NCBI RefSeq assembly: GCF_013284055.1
Contig: NZ_CP054143.1
Location: forward strand, 2,976,001-3,040,000
Direction: 5' to 3'
From: Deefgea piscis
GTDB taxonomy: Bacteria; Pseudomonadota; Gammaproteobacteria; Burkholderiales; Chitinibacteraceae
DNA length: 64,000 nucleotides
Notes under the pieces: generated by a model
The model's input: only the letters and a program-made list of their open reading frames with translations
Told to the model about the DNA's origin: nothing
Database searches by the model: none
Made by a program: the position numbers and the translations under genes
Part shown: piece after piece, positions 17,639 through 26,223 of the stretch
How positions within the stretch are numbered: the first letter of the stretch is position 1
Layout of the letters: each line of letters opens with the position of its first letter

Positions 17639-17820
17639 CCCATAGATGCCTGAATAAACTCATCCATTGATATACCCGCGTCGGCCAATTGCGCCTGTAA
17701 AGACTCCATCAGCTCACGCTTTTTTCTTTGACGGGCAATGCGCTGACTATTGGCGCGCTCTTGCTCCTGCTTCAGGATATGCCAAGTTTCGGTATTGAAT
17801 AAATCTGCTGCTGAATTCAA
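17620..17820 (-). CDS. Small charged hypothetical protein (66 aa)
   Basis: The frame opens with TTG at 17820, the only possible start after an in-frame stop. AGGAG lies 12 bases before it. The protein is helical, with a basic middle (RIARQRKKRELMESLQAQL) and an end LADAGISMDEFIQ. That end resembles the short N-terminal oligomerisation part of H-NS-like proteins (compare LAEEHGLSLEEL), but the DNA-binding part is absent. Its 3' end overlaps the metalloprotease gene tail-to-tail. It probably shares a transcript with the 51-codon frame 39 bases upstream. Function unknown. Confidence 0.5.
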   Translation of the reverse strand: MNSAADLFNTETWHILKQEQERANSQRIARQRKKRELMESLQAQLADAGISMDEFIQASMGHASDA

Positions 17821-17859
17821 TTTTTAAATCCACTCCTGTGTTTAATAATGGTGATTATA

Positions 17860-18015
17860 TTAATAACCACGCTTCTGTTTGCGGCGCTTAGCCTTGCTGT
17901 TTGGAACGCTCAGCTCAACCGACTTTGGTAAGCTGTCCGCAAGGGCCTGAGCTTCGCTGTCTTTTAATTTAGACTTTTTTGAAAAAAGATGGGTAATACT
18001 TTTAATTAAATTCAT
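17860..18015 (-). CDS. Very small basic hypothetical protein (51 aa)
   Basis: This is a 51-codon frame read from ATG at 18015 to TAA at 17860. The product starts MNLIKSITHLFSKKSKLKD and ends KAKRRKQKRGY. It has a hydrophobic-basic start, an acidic-neutral middle and a strongly basic tail, and a calculated charge well above zero. A weak GAG lies 7 bases before the start. It is supported by its tandem place between the DUF4124 gene and the 66-aa gene on the same strand. It could be a nucleic-acid or ribosome-binding peptide. No family is recognised. Confidence 0.4.
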   Translation of the reverse strand: MNLIKSITHLFSKKSKLKDSEAQALADSLPKSVELSVPNSKAKRRKQKRGY

Positions 18016-18063
18016 TTTAAACTCAAAAATAAAACAACAATCATAAAAACCAGCGAGACAGCG

Positions 18064-18492
18064 TTAACGACAGTTTTTTTCAATAAAAACTGTTTTTTCA
18101 GCGATTTCTTGCTCTTTTTGCTTGTATGGCAAGTACTCCATATCCCCGTTTTGGTTACTCACCTGCTTAAATAGCTTCGCCCCTTTCAAAAAGGCCAATC
18201 GTTTTTCCGCTGCAGCGCAAGCTTGCTCATCTTTCGCTGGTTTAGCAGGAGCCGGTGATGATACCGCAGTCGGCACCGAAGCTTTAACTGCCACGGTGGA
18301 TGATGCAACGGCGGCCTTAGGCACTTCAGTAATAATAATTGTTTCTTTAAACCCAAGTGGCTGCGCCTTGGCTTTAGCGGCAGGCGGCGGCTGATCAGAA
18401 TACACCACCCGACCTGAATCATCTTTCCACTTATACACTTCAGCCTGAGCCCCAACACTTAAAACGCATAAAAACAGAATCAAACCACGCAT
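18064..18492 (-). CDS. DUF4124-domain exported protein
   Basis: The 142-residue protein has a signal peptide (about 1-17, cut after GAQA). The DUF4124 motif VYKWKDDSGRVVYSDQPPP comes directly after it. An Ala/Pro/Lys-rich linker (about 60-86) and a helical C-terminal part with two cysteines (C91 and C141) follow. DUF4124 proteins are common periplasmic proteins of beta- and gammaproteobacteria with no settled role. The next - strand gene starts 48 bases further on. The cysteine pair may form a disulfide. Confidence 0.82.
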   Translation of the reverse strand: MRGLILFLCVLSVGAQAEVYKWKDDSGRVVYSDQPPPAAKAKAQPLGFKETIIITEVPKAAVASSTVAVKASVPTAVSSPAPAKPAKDEQACAAAEKRLAFLKGAKLFKQVSNQNGDMEYLPYKQKEQEIAEKTVFIEKNCR

Positions 18493-18576
18493 TATTCCAC
18501 CTCAATTCATTATGACTCGATCAAAGCGACAAAGTACTCAAGCCTGCTCATTACATTGGGCCAAACCAACAAAATA

Positions 18577-18609
18577 AAACCTAGCGACACATCATCGCTA
18601 GGTTTTTTA
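18577..18609 (-). terminator. Terminator after hldD
   Basis: A 12-base perfect stem (AAAACCTAGCGA / TCGCTAGGTTTT) with a 7-base loop lies 13 bases beyond the hldD stop. On the - strand it is followed by TTTTATTTT. The T-run on the + strand would let it work in both directions. Confidence 0.85.
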
Positions 18610-18621
18610 TCGTTGAGTCAG

Positions 18622-19623
18622 TTAATTACGCAGCAATGCTTGTATATAACGACGCACACCTTCTTGCACCGTCAAAAACTTCTCAGCATAGCCAGCTTCT
18701 CGCAACAAAGTTAAATCCGCCTCAGTAAAACATTGATATTTCCCTTTCAAAGCCTCAGGAAACTCGGTGTACTCTAAGATACCTTGCGCCAACATCTCTT
18801 CCAACGTTAACACTGGCAAACCGGCCAATTCACGGCAAGTATTGACCGCAGTAATCGCAATATCATTAAATGGCTGTGAATGCCCTGTGCCGACATTGTA
18901 AATGCCGCACACTTCTGGATTATCTAAAAACCACAGATTTACTTTCACTACGTCTTCAACAGAAATAAAGTCACGAGTATGTCCGCCAGCCGGATAACCG
19001 CCGTACTCTCCAAATAACTTCACCTTTCCGGTTGCTTGATACTGATTAAAGTGATGAAAAGCCACTGAAGCCATTCTTTCTTTATGCCACTCTCGTGAAC
19101 CATATACATTAAAATAACGGAAGCCCGCAACTTGCGCGGTTATTTCACCGTTGGCAATTCGTTCACGTAATACTTGATCAAAAAGTAATTTTGAATAGCC
19201 ATAAACATTAAGTGGACTTTCGCAGTCTGGTGTTTCAATAAAGCCATTATCACCATTGCCATAAGTTGCCGCAGATGAAGCATAAAGAAATTGCACTTGC
19301 TCTGACTGACACCAATCAAACAATGCCAAAGTATATTGATAGTTATTATCCATCATATACTTTCCGTTATGTTCCATTGTATCCGAACATGCACCTTGAT
19401 GAATAATGGCACTAATGGCGCCATCAAAAGCACCTGCAGCTAATTCTTCGATAAAATCATTTTTATCTAAGTAATGCGCAATTTTCAGATCCACTAAATT
19501 TTTAAATTTATCGCCACGCGTTAAATTATCCACGGCAATAATATCAAATTCACCACGCTCATTGAGCGCTTTAATAATATTCGAACCAATAAAGCCTGCA
19601 GCACCCGTCACAACAATACTCAT
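18622..19623 (-). CDS. hldD: ADP-L-glycero-D-manno-heptose 6-epimerase
   Basis: This enzyme turns ADP-D-glycero-D-manno-heptose into the L-glycero form used in the LPS inner core. The 333-residue protein has the NADP-binding GAAGFIGSN (8-15), the extended-SDR catalytic pair Y141 and K145 in NVYGYSKLL, and the HldD-typical [20 protein letters not shown] block. The start is 1 base after the stop of the GH9 gene, and its AAGAGG ribosome site lies inside that gene. It is therefore the last gene of an amino-sugar operon rather than part of an LPS cluster, an uncommon place for hldD. Confidence 0.96.
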   Translation of the reverse strand: MSIVVTGAAGFIGSNIIKALNERGEFDIIAVDNLTRGDKFKNLVDLKIAHYLDKNDFIEELAAGAFDGAISAIIHQGACSDTMEHNGKYMMDNNYQYTLALFDWCQSEQVQFLYASSAATYGNGDNGFIETPDCESPLNVYGYSKLLFDQVLRERIANGEITAQVAGFRYFNVYGSREWHKERMASVAFHHFNQYQATGKVKLFGEYGGYPAGGHTRDFISVEDVVKVNLWFLDNPEVCGIYNVGTGHSQPFNDIAITAVNTCRELAGLPVLTLEEMLAQGILEYTEFPEALKGKYQCFTEADLTLLREAGYAEKFLTVQEGVRRYIQALLRN

Positions 19624-19624
19624 T

Positions 19625-21331
19625 TCACACCTCTTTTGATTCGTTTTTTACTCGGCAACACAGCGCCAAAAATAGCCAGGCACCATGCGGCATCCATTGC
19701 TCGGTCCAGCGCCAACTATTGGCCATAGTGGCCACTTCCGCCGTTTTAAAGTCGATATCGGCTTCATCATCAAAGCCGCTGGTAATCCCATTACACACCC
19801 CGCCCGGTGCATTATAAAACCCCGGTTCATAACGTGGATTATTGCGACCCCAGCCTTGCAACATACAAGCATCATAAGGATTAGCACCTAAGATCCAATC
19901 CAGTGCCGACTGACCATATTTGGCGATTTGCGCCGCAAACTCGGCATCATCGGCAAACAAGCACTGCACCTGCGCCGCTGCGGCAACAATCGATGCCAAA
20001 CGTGCGTTTTCACCCTGCCACCAATACCCTGATTCATTTTGATGCGGAATAAAGAACTGGGTATTGCCCGCTAAGCCATTATGTTTAACATATTGACGCG
20101 GATACCCAAATGGATTATTCACGTCCGCATAAGTAATTTTAATCTCAAACGTATAAGCCAAGCGCAGCGCATCTCGGATTGAAGCAAGCCATGTTGACTC
20201 TGGCGCCACTTCAATAAAGCGCAACAAAGCGATATACAGCAAACCGGCTTCGGCCGCATGGAAATAGCTTCGCGCACCGAGCTCATCAGCTCGGAACCAA
20301 CCCTCAGGCTGCTGACGCGCCAAAATTTGCTGCACACGGCGCTCGGCCGCAGCCAAATACACCCCATCGGCAGTCACATCCCACAATTCGGATGCGGCCA
20401 ATAATGCGCAATAATCATCAATAATATTTTCAGTTTGATCTTCTAAATACGCGAGGTTATGCGCTTCTAAGTGCGCAAATCCACGGCTAGCGGCCAGCAA
20501 ATAATCCGCCCGACCAAAACACTCGCCATCGCGAGACAATTGCGACGCACGAGCCAATGCCGCAATAGCCATGCCGCCACCTTGTCGGAAAGCGGCTTGA
20601 TAACTGGCGTATTTATCCCCTTTCTGGGTTTTGTACTCACAAATATCACGCCGATTTTCGTCTTTACTCCACTGATCAAACACCGTCATATAGAAGTAAC
20701 CGGCTGGATCTTGCATACGAACTAAAAAGTCGGCGCCATGCAACGCTTCATCAACCATGCGTTCGTCAAACCACTTCAACTGCGCGGGCAAACGTGAGTG
20801 TCCATCAATTAAATTCCACACCACTTGTGGCGTTTGCTGCGGATTCATATATTGCGAAAAAGCCAAATGCGACAAATATTTCGAGCAATCGCCAGAAGCA
20901 TCATACCAACCACCGCTCACATCACGGCGCTCTTCTGAGCCCCACTTAGGGCGAGACAAATCCGCTTGATTGTAAATCCCAGTGCAGCGCTGCCCTTTGA
21001 TGTAATGCACCAGATCAGAAAGCATTTGCCCAGCAAACAAGCCCTCGGCAATGGCAAAGCGATGCGAAACCAAAGGTGGATGCAAATCATCAACCACCAC
21101 AAAATATTCACCTACGGTGGTTAAGGCTGAAAAATCAGCCCCCCAAAAATGCCAGTTTTTCCACTTGGCAACGCCACCTTGTGGCGTAATTGCACCGCGC
21201 AACACCGCTTGGCGCGTATTGGCATCAAACACGGTAAATGTTTTACCAGCCAACTGATCAACAGGCGCTTCAATCAAAGCAACCTTCTCGGCATTTGGGG
21301 CAAACCCAAGATGATTAAATAAAAAATTCAC
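19625..21331 (-). CDS. Cytoplasmic GH9 exo-beta-glucosaminidase-like enzyme
   Basis: The 568-residue protein has an N-terminal Ig-like CelD_N domain (about 1-95) and an (alpha/alpha)6 GH9 domain. [16 protein letters not shown] at 137-152 holds the catalytic aspartates. The late [10 protein letters not shown] (about 530-539) offers E532 as general acid. No signal peptide is present, as in the Vibrio-type GH9 glucosaminidases encoded in chitobiose loci, which hydrolyse imported (GlcN)2 or cellobiose-like sugars. It starts with GTG after AAAGGA. The ROK kinase gene ends 19 bases upstream. Hydrolysis and phosphorylation of amino sugars is the inferred pathway; a cello-oligosaccharidase is an alternative. 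Confidence 0.82.
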   Translation of the reverse strand: MNFLFNHLGFAPNAEKVALIEAPVDQLAGKTFTVFDANTRQAVLRGAITPQGGVAKWKNWHFWGADFSALTTVGEYFVVVDDLHPPLVSHRFAIAEGLFAGQMLSDLVHYIKGQRCTGIYNQADLSRPKWGSEERRDVSGGWYDASGDCSKYLSHLAFSQYMNPQQTPQVVWNLIDGHSRLPAQLKWFDERMVDEALHGADFLVRMQDPAGYFYMTVFDQWSKDENRRDICEYKTQKGDKYASYQAAFRQGGGMAIAALARASQLSRDGECFGRADYLLAASRGFAHLEAHNLAYLEDQTENIIDDYCALLAASELWDVTADGVYLAAAERRVQQILARQQPEGWFRADELGARSYFHAAEAGLLYIALLRFIEVAPESTWLASIRDALRLAYTFEIKITYADVNNPFGYPRQYVKHNGLAGNTQFFIPHQNESGYWWQGENARLASIVAAAAQVQCLFADDAEFAAQIAKYGQSALDWILGANPYDACMLQGWGRNNPRYEPGFYNAPGGVCNGITSGFDDEADIDFKTAEVATMANSWRWTEQWMPHGAWLFLALCCRVKNESKEV

Positions 21332-21350
21332 AATACAATCCTTTGGCTTT

Positions 21351-22223
21351 TTAATATTTATTGGTTTGCAACCAGTTTCGGGTAGCGCCGATCATGCCCG
21401 CATGATTGCCGGCGCAAGCCAATACCACTTCGGTCATCCCCTGAAAATCAGGCAATAATTGTGCGTCGATTGCCGCATTTAATTCTTTGAGAAACACAGT
21501 GCCACGTGCACTTACTCCGCCACCGATTACCACTCGCTCGGGATTAAACGCATAAATTAAGTTTGCAACCCCCGTTGCCAGCAATTTAAACCAGTCTTGC
21601 ACCACCGGTACAACCGCAAGGTCTTGCTGATCATACGCGGCAAAAACCGCGCGGCCATCAACAAACTGATTGGAACAGCGCTGATTTGCCGCCGACAGCA
21701 AGCCACGCATAGAGGCATGATCTTCCCAAACTAGGCCATCAATCTTCATATAGCCCCACTCACCTGCAGCTGCGCGATGGCCCCGATAAATTTGCTGATT
21801 TAGCACAATACCGCCACCAATGCCGGTGCCGATGGCAATGGCCAGATAGTGCGCCACACCTTGCGCCGCACCACGCCAACCTTCTGCTAAAGCCACGCAG
21901 TTCACATCATTATCAATGCTTACCGGCAAGCCAAATTCTTGAGCCAGAATCGCTTTAGGTGACGTGCCTGCGTAGTCAGGAATGGCTTCAGCGGCACCTA
22001 AAATCATGCCGCTATTGACGTCGACCAAGCCAAAGGTACTGATTGCAATACCGCCAAACGTAAACTGTTGCTGTATCTGCCCAACTAATTCGCGCAAGCA
22101 TTGCACCAAGGCCGCCGATTGCTTAGGCGTATCAACCACCTGCGCCGACAATACCTCGCCATCCCTCGTTACAACACCATACTTAATCTGGGTGCCACCA
22201 ATATCAAATGCCAATACATTCAC
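21351..22223 (-). CDS. ROK-family sugar kinase (probable GlcNAc or glucosamine kinase)
   Basis: The protein (290 residues from GTG 22223) has the ATP-binding LAFDIGGTQIKYGVV, the catalytic SIDNDVNCVALAEGW, and GTGIGGGIVLNQQIYRGHRAAAGEWGY. The cysteine zinc motif CxCGxxGC that follows this in most ROK proteins is absent (HASMRGLLSAANQRC instead). ROK enzymes of this type phosphorylate glucose, GlcNAc or ManNAc in the cytoplasm. The GTG overlaps the ung stop by GTGA and is preceded by GGAG; a TTG at 22238 is less likely. With GH9 next to it, phosphorylation of freed glucosamine or GlcNAc is inferred. Confidence 0.82.
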   Translation of the reverse strand: MNVLAFDIGGTQIKYGVVTRDGEVLSAQVVDTPKQSAALVQCLRELVGQIQQQFTFGGIAISTFGLVDVNSGMILGAAEAIPDYAGTSPKAILAQEFGLPVSIDNDVNCVALAEGWRGAAQGVAHYLAIAIGTGIGGGIVLNQQIYRGHRAAAGEWGYMKIDGLVWEDHASMRGLLSAANQRCSNQFVDGRAVFAAYDQQDLAVVPVVQDWFKLLATGVANLIYAFNPERVVIGGGVSARGTVFLKELNAAIDAQLLPDFQGMTEVVLACAGNHAGMIGATRNWLQTNKY

Positions 22224-22900
22224 TCTGCCTGACTCCAATCAATTTCGCGCCGCCCTTGGCTAGATAAATAAGCATTCACGCTCGAAAAATGCCCGCACCC
22301 CAGAAAACCACGGTAAGCCGATAAAGGCGAAGGATGCGCCGAACGTAAAATACAATGCGAAGGACCAATTAAAGGGATCTTCTTTTGTGCATGAGCGCCC
22401 CACAACACAAAGACCAATCCTGTTTGCGTTTTAGCCAGATGCGTAATCACCGCATCGGTTAAGACTTCCCAGCCTTTTTTTGCATGAGAGCCCGCCTGAT
22501 TCGCCTCAACAGTGAGCGAGGTATTGAGTAATAACACGCCTTGTTTCGCCCACCCAGTTAGATTGCCATGCTGCGCCGGGGTTACGCCCAAATCTCGCGC
22601 AAGTTCTTGCCAAATATTGCGTAAAGAGGGTGGCGTTTTTACGCCAAATGGTACAGAAAATGCCAAACCATGCGCCTCACCCGCGCCATGATAAGGGTCT
22701 TGCCCCAAGATAACGACTTTAACCTCTTCTGGTGAAACCAGTTTTAGGGCATTAAACCAATCGGCTTGCGCTGGATAAATGACTTTTTTTTGCGCTAATT
22801 GCCCAGTTAAAAATTGTGTTAATTGTTCAATTTCGGGGCGTTGGCAAGTAGCGGATAAAGCAGACTGCCAAGCCGATGGAATTACAGAATATAAATTCAT
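22220..22900 (-). CDS. ung: Uracil-DNA glycosylase
   Basis: This family-1 UDG removes uracil from DNA as the first step of base-excision repair. The 226-residue protein has the catalytic water-activating GQDPYHG (about 65-71), the motif VLLLNTSLTVE, the VFVLWGAHAQKK segment and the DNA-intercalation loop HPSPLSAYRGF, so all key residues are present. Its ATG overlaps the stop of the upstream hypothetical gene by ATGA and its stop overlaps the ROK kinase start by GTGA. Transcription with sugar genes is unusual and probably reflects a shared promoter only. Confidence 0.97.
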   Translation of the reverse strand: MNLYSVIPSAWQSALSATCQRPEIEQLTQFLTGQLAQKKVIYPAQADWFNALKLVSPEEVKVVILGQDPYHGAGEAHGLAFSVPFGVKTPPSLRNIWQELARDLGVTPAQHGNLTGWAKQGVLLLNTSLTVEANQAGSHAKKGWEVLTDAVITHLAKTQTGLVFVLWGAHAQKKIPLIGPSHCILRSAHPSPLSAYRGFLGCGHFSSVNAYLSSQGRREIDWSQAE

Positions 22901-23406
22901 ACACCCAGCTCGCGCAATTGTTGAATATAACGGCGATGATAACGAAATATCATTTTCTCAAAACTATCCAACAACATATTGCGCATAGGCAACCATTTAG
23001 CATAAATCACATAACCCGACGCCTGCGAAATGCATTGCTCGATTTGTGCGTTTAATTTTAATAACATTGGAAATTCTTTCGACAAACAAAAAACCACCAC
23101 ACCTTGCTGCCCGATCGGCAAAGCGACTTGAGCATGCCAAGCCACCGATTCTAGCCCCATCACGGCTTCAACCTCATTAGGCAGCGTAACTTTTAATGTT
23201 TTAGCCAACCAAAGCAAAGTCAAATCGGTTTTTATTGCTTGTAACGATTGCGAATCATCACTGCCATCATGGGGCAATTCAAAATCAGCCAACACCTGCA
23301 AATAACGACACATTTCCCAATCGTTACCCGCTTCATCCTCTAAAGACCAAGCCAATGGTAGTGCTTCGCGCAACAAACAAGGGCCATCAAATGGAGATAA
23401 TCGCAT
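22897..23406 (-). CDS. Conserved-looking hypothetical protein upstream of ung
   Basis: The product from ATG 23406 (MRLSPFDGPCLLREALP) has about 169 residues. The open frame extends to 23478, but a TATAAT box at 23438-23443 lies within that extension, so the shorter form is chosen. It looks soluble, with an acidic N-terminal half and a basic C-terminus (KMIFRYHRRYIQQLREL). I do not recognise a family. It overlaps ung by ATGA and is the first gene of the five-gene operon. A role with ung is possible but not shown. Confidence 0.65.
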   Translation of the reverse strand: MRLSPFDGPCLLREALPLAWSLEDEAGNDWEMCRYLQVLADFELPHDGSDDSQSLQAIKTDLTLLWLAKTLKVTLPNEVEAVMGLESVAWHAQVALPIGQQGVVVFCLSKEFPMLLKLNAQIEQCISQASGYVIYAKWLPMRNMLLDSFEKMIFRYHRRYIQQLRELGV

Positions 23407-23437
23407 GCGCCACTTTGATACAATCAATAATGAGACG

Positions 23438-23468
23438 ATTATAACGTGAAGTTTGTGTATTAATGCAA
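23438..23468 (-). promoter_or_regulatory. Candidate sigma70 promoter of the ung/GH9 operon
   Basis: On the - strand a perfect -10 TATAAT (23443-23438) is preceded by TTGCAT (23468-23463) with a 19-base spacer, longer than ideal. Transcription would begin near 23431, 25 bases before ATG 23406. Confidence 0.4.
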
Positions 23469-23645
23469 AACAGCGCAAAACAAGCGCACGCTTTCTATGC
23501 TAATAAAAAGTAGTAATGCATTTAAGTCGACAATACAAAACCGCCTTGCTTCACCATACAATGTTGGCGTACTTAATTCGCCACCGATGGTGATCGACTT
23601 TGGCCGAAGACGATGCACAAATATCTAAATTTCTGGAGTACTGCA

Positions 23646-24419
23646 ATGCTGATAAAAACCACAATTCTTGCAATTGCTTTGTCTGGTGTATTTGCGAGTA
23701 GCTTGGCCAATGAAAAACCCCATAAAGCCAAACACGATCCGACACACTGGAGTTACGAAGGAGAATCGGGACCCAGCCATTGGGGCGACATGAAATCTGA
23801 ATTTAGTTTATGCCGTGATGGAAAACAGCAGTCGCCCATCAACATTACCGAAGCATACAGCCATGATTTAGAGCCATTACAATTTCAATATCGCGACTCA
23901 AAAACCAATATTCAAAATAATGGTCACACGATTCAACTCAATTATGATCCCGGTAGTTTTTTAGTCATTGGCAATGACCGCTACCAATTACTGCAATTTC
24001 ATTTTCACACCCCAAGCGAAGAAGCCGTTGGCGGTCAACGCTACCCGATGGTGGCGCATTTAGTTCATAAAAATGAAGCTGGGCAACTCGCTGTTATTGC
24101 CGTACTACTCAATCAAGGCAGCAACGCCCAAGCTATGCTGGCGCAGTTTTGGGATAAATTCCCCAAAAACCATAATGAAACACGCAACTACGATGACATT
24201 CGTTACAACATCAACGACTTACTACCCAGCAACCGTCAGTACTGGACCTTTATGGGCTCACTCACCACGCCGCCATGCAGTGAAGGGGTTCGTTGGTTAG
24301 TACTAAAAACACCGCAAACACTCTCTGCGGCACAAATCGCCCGCTTTGAACGCGAGTTCCCCATGAATGCACGGCCAATTCAATCGCTGCAGCAACGCGC
24401 AATTTTAGAAAGCAATTAG
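23646..24419 (+). CDS. cah: Periplasmic alpha-type carbonic anhydrase
   Basis: The enzyme hydrates CO2 in the periplasm. The 257-residue form starts at ATG 23646 after CTGGAG; a start at 23613 would add 11 residues before the signal peptide. The signal peptide ends near SLAN (about 1-22). The alpha-class zinc ligands are in QFHFHTPSE (H119, H121) and MVAHLVH (H138), and the catalytic-loop motif LTTPPCSEGVRW is intact. C56 and the cysteine of PPCSEG probably form the disulfide usual for bacterial alpha enzymes. It is a single gene; the divergent ung operon starts about 240 bases upstream. Confidence 0.93.
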   Translation: MLIKTTILAIALSGVFASSLANEKPHKAKHDPTHWSYEGESGPSHWGDMKSEFSLCRDGKQQSPINITEAYSHDLEPLQFQYRDSKTNIQNNGHTIQLNYDPGSFLVIGNDRYQLLQFHFHTPSEEAVGGQRYPMVAHLVHKNEAGQLAVIAVLLNQGSNAQAMLAQFWDKFPKNHNETRNYDDIRYNINDLLPSNRQYWTFMGSLTTPPCSEGVRWLVLKTPQTLSAAQIARFEREFPMNARPIQSLQQRAILESN

Positions 24420-24423
24420 TATT

Positions 24424-24500
24424 GCCAGCAAAATGATTGAGCGCATAGGTCACATCAACATACTGATGACCATACAGTGCGCATGCAAAAGTTTGCTGGC
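24424..24500. repeat. Long interrupted inverted repeat between cah and xthA
   Basis: Nested complementary blocks pair in order: GCCAGCAAA with TTTGCTGGC, GCGCA with TGCGC, GGT with ACC, and CATCA with TGATG around the loop ACATAC. Together they could fold one 77-base stem with small bulges. No U-run follows. It may be an RNA structure at the end of cah or a dispersed palindromic element. Confidence 0.6.
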
Positions 24501-24569
24501 GAGGCGCCAAAGCCGTAGGCAGCACCCCGAGCACGACAAGAAACAACCTCGAAGCAAGAAAGCTTTTGC

Positions 24570-24588
24570 TTCATCACTTAGTGATGAA
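24570..24588. promoter_or_regulatory. 19-base perfect palindrome upstream of xthA
   Basis: TTCATCACT-T-AGTGATGAA is a perfect dyad ending 58 bases before the xthA start. Its length and spacing fit an operator for a dimeric repressor as well as a small hairpin. No T-run follows. I cannot name the protein that would bind it. Confidence 0.45.
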
Positions 24589-24646
24589 ACTATGTGAAAA
24601 TACGGCACCTTTTACGCCAAACAGATTATTTAGGAATCGCCTTACA

Positions 24647-25414
24647 ATGAAAATTGCAACCTGGAACGTCAATTCACTCAAGGTTCGCTTGCCGCAGGTT
24701 TTAGATTGGCTCAATGCAAATCCTGACGTTACTGCACTTTGCTTGCAAGAAACAAAAATGGACGACCCAGTTTTCCCTAAAGAAGAAATCGAAAGCGCCG
24801 GTTTTTTTGTCGAATTTGCCGGGCAGAAAACTTATAACGGCGTGGCGATTATCGCGCGCGAAGCAATTTCCGACGTCATCATCAACCTACCCGAATACCC
24901 CGACGCGCAAAAGCGCGTCATTACCGCCACGGTGGCAGGCATTCGCCTGATTGGCGCCTATATTCCTAATGGACAAGCTTTAGACTCAGAGAAATTCCCT
25001 TACAAAATGGCCTGGCTCGCCGCGATGAAAGCGTTTTTAATTGAGCAAATGGCGCTACATCCCAAGCTGGCGCTACTGGGCGACTACAATATTGCGCCCG
25101 AAGACCGTGATGTACATGACATCACCAAATGGCAAGGCGGCAATCTAGTCTCACCTCAAGAGCGGGACATGTTTGCGCAATGGCTCCAATTGGGTTTGGT
25201 TGATAGTTTTCGATTGTTTGATCAGCCAGAAAAATCCTTTAGCTGGTGGGATTACCGTGGGTTTTCTTTCAAAAAAAATGCCGGACTGCGTATCGATCAC
25301 ATTTTGCTCTCGCCAGCACTCGCAGCACAATGCACCGCCTGTGAAATCGACATCGAACCGCGCAAAAATGAGCGTCCATCTGACCATACACCGGTTATTG
25401 CCACATTAAGCTAA
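24647..25414 (+). CDS. xthA: Exodeoxyribonuclease III
   Basis: The 255-residue protein is an AP endonuclease/3'-5' exonuclease of the ExoIII (EEP) family. It has KIATWNVNSLKVRL at its start, LQETKMDD with the metal-binding glutamate, GVAIIARE, GDYNIAPEDRDVHD, WWDYRGFSFKKNAGLRIDHIL and the terminal SDHTPV with the catalytic histidine. It repairs abasic sites. The ATG at 24647 gives the family's normal N-terminus; the frame extends upstream to 24566 without a likely start. TAGGAA lies 10 bases before it. It lies 9 bases before the Crp/Fnr gene, so the two may share a transcript. Confidence 0.96.
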   Translation: MKIATWNVNSLKVRLPQVLDWLNANPDVTALCLQETKMDDPVFPKEEIESAGFFVEFAGQKTYNGVAIIAREAISDVIINLPEYPDAQKRVITATVAGIRLIGAYIPNGQALDSEKFPYKMAWLAAMKAFLIEQMALHPKLALLGDYNIAPEDRDVHDITKWQGGNLVSPQERDMFAQWLQLGLVDSFRLFDQPEKSFSWWDYRGFSFKKNAGLRIDHILLSPALAAQCTACEIDIEPRKNERPSDHTPVIATLS

Positions 25415-25423
25415 GAGATCACG

Positions 25424-26095
25424 ATGAACAAAGCCAAATTACTTTCAGGCAGCAGCTTGTTTTGTGAGCTCACGCCAAGCGAGCTGGAAAATTTAGCGCA
25501 GCAAGCGCAAACCCGACACGTTAAAGCCAAACAAATTATCGTCGCCCAAGGGGTTTGCGGTGATGAGATGTTTGCCGTCATTCATGGTCGCTTAAAAGTC
25601 ACTCGCAGCAATGAAGAAGGCCGTGAAATTACGCTGGCGATTTTAGAAGGCGGCGAAGTCTTTGGCGAGCTCGCCATGCTCGATGGCGCACCGCGCAACG
25701 CCAGCGTCGAAGCGCTTGAAGACGGTGAACTTTTAGTCTTGCAACGTAGCGCAGTCGATCAATACCTTGATCATCACCCGCATGTGATGCGCTCATTAAT
25801 CACCACACTGTGCGAACGACTCAGAAGCGCCAATGACTTAGTGCAAGACACACTCTTTCTGCCTTTGCCACTGCGACTAGCGAAAATATTACGCCAGTTG
25901 GCGCATAACTACGGCCAAGCCAATGCCGATGGCGTACGTATTGATTTAAAAATGACCCAACAAGATTTAGCTAATTTTGTCGGTGCATCGCGAGAAAGCG
26001 TCAACAAGCAACTCAGTCACTGGGAAGAAGCCGGCTTTCTTAAAATGAAAAGTGGCTTTATCCAAATCATTCAAATCAATCAATTACCCAGCTAG
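25424..26095 (+). CDS. Crp/Fnr-family transcriptional regulator
   Basis: The 223-residue protein has an N-terminal cyclic-nucleotide-binding-type beta roll (about 5-120) with GEVFGELAMLDGAPRNASV, which resembles the cAMP pocket of CRP. The dimerisation helix and a winged helix-turn-helix (about 150-220) with MTQQDLANFVGASRESVNKQL follow. It lacks the four-cysteine iron-sulfur cluster of FNR (only C14 and C45 lie near the start). The ligand is not known; the RNASVEALEDGE part keeps the Arg-Asn-Ala-Ser shape near the phosphate site. It lies 9 bases after xthA. A terminator follows. Confidence 0.9.
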   Translation: MNKAKLLSGSSLFCELTPSELENLAQQAQTRHVKAKQIIVAQGVCGDEMFAVIHGRLKVTRSNEEGREITLAILEGGEVFGELAMLDGAPRNASVEALEDGELLVLQRSAVDQYLDHHPHVMRSLITTLCERLRSANDLVQDTLFLPLPLRLAKILRQLAHNYGQANADGVRIDLKMTQQDLANFVGASRESVNKQLSHWEEAGFLKMKSGFIQIIQINQLPS

Positions 26096-26174
26096 CCGCT
26101 ATTAACGGTTACTGGAACTCGGCTCAGATGGCCACTTCGCCAGCGGCTAAACTCAAAACACGTTACGAGCCAAC

Positions 26175-26210
26175 AAAAAAAAGCGACGTCACCAGTGACG
26201 CCGCTTTTTT
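26175..26210. terminator. Bidirectional terminator between convergent genes
   Basis: A stem of GCG/CGC and CGTCA/TGACG with one A-C mismatch is flanked by A-run and T-run tracts in mirror position. It can end both the Crp/Fnr gene (+) and the lytic transglycosylase gene (-), whose stop is 14 bases away. Confidence 0.85.
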
Positions 26211-26223
26211 AATGCAAACCCAT

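Noticed and set aside
22897-23478. Longer form of the hypothetical protein upstream of ung
   Set aside because: The first 24 codons contain the TATAAT box and add a hydrophobic stretch unlike the rest of the protein.
24262-24546. A 94-codon - strand frame across the end of cah
   Set aside because: Half is antisense to the carbonic anhydrase gene and the rest follows the inverted repeat; no start signal.
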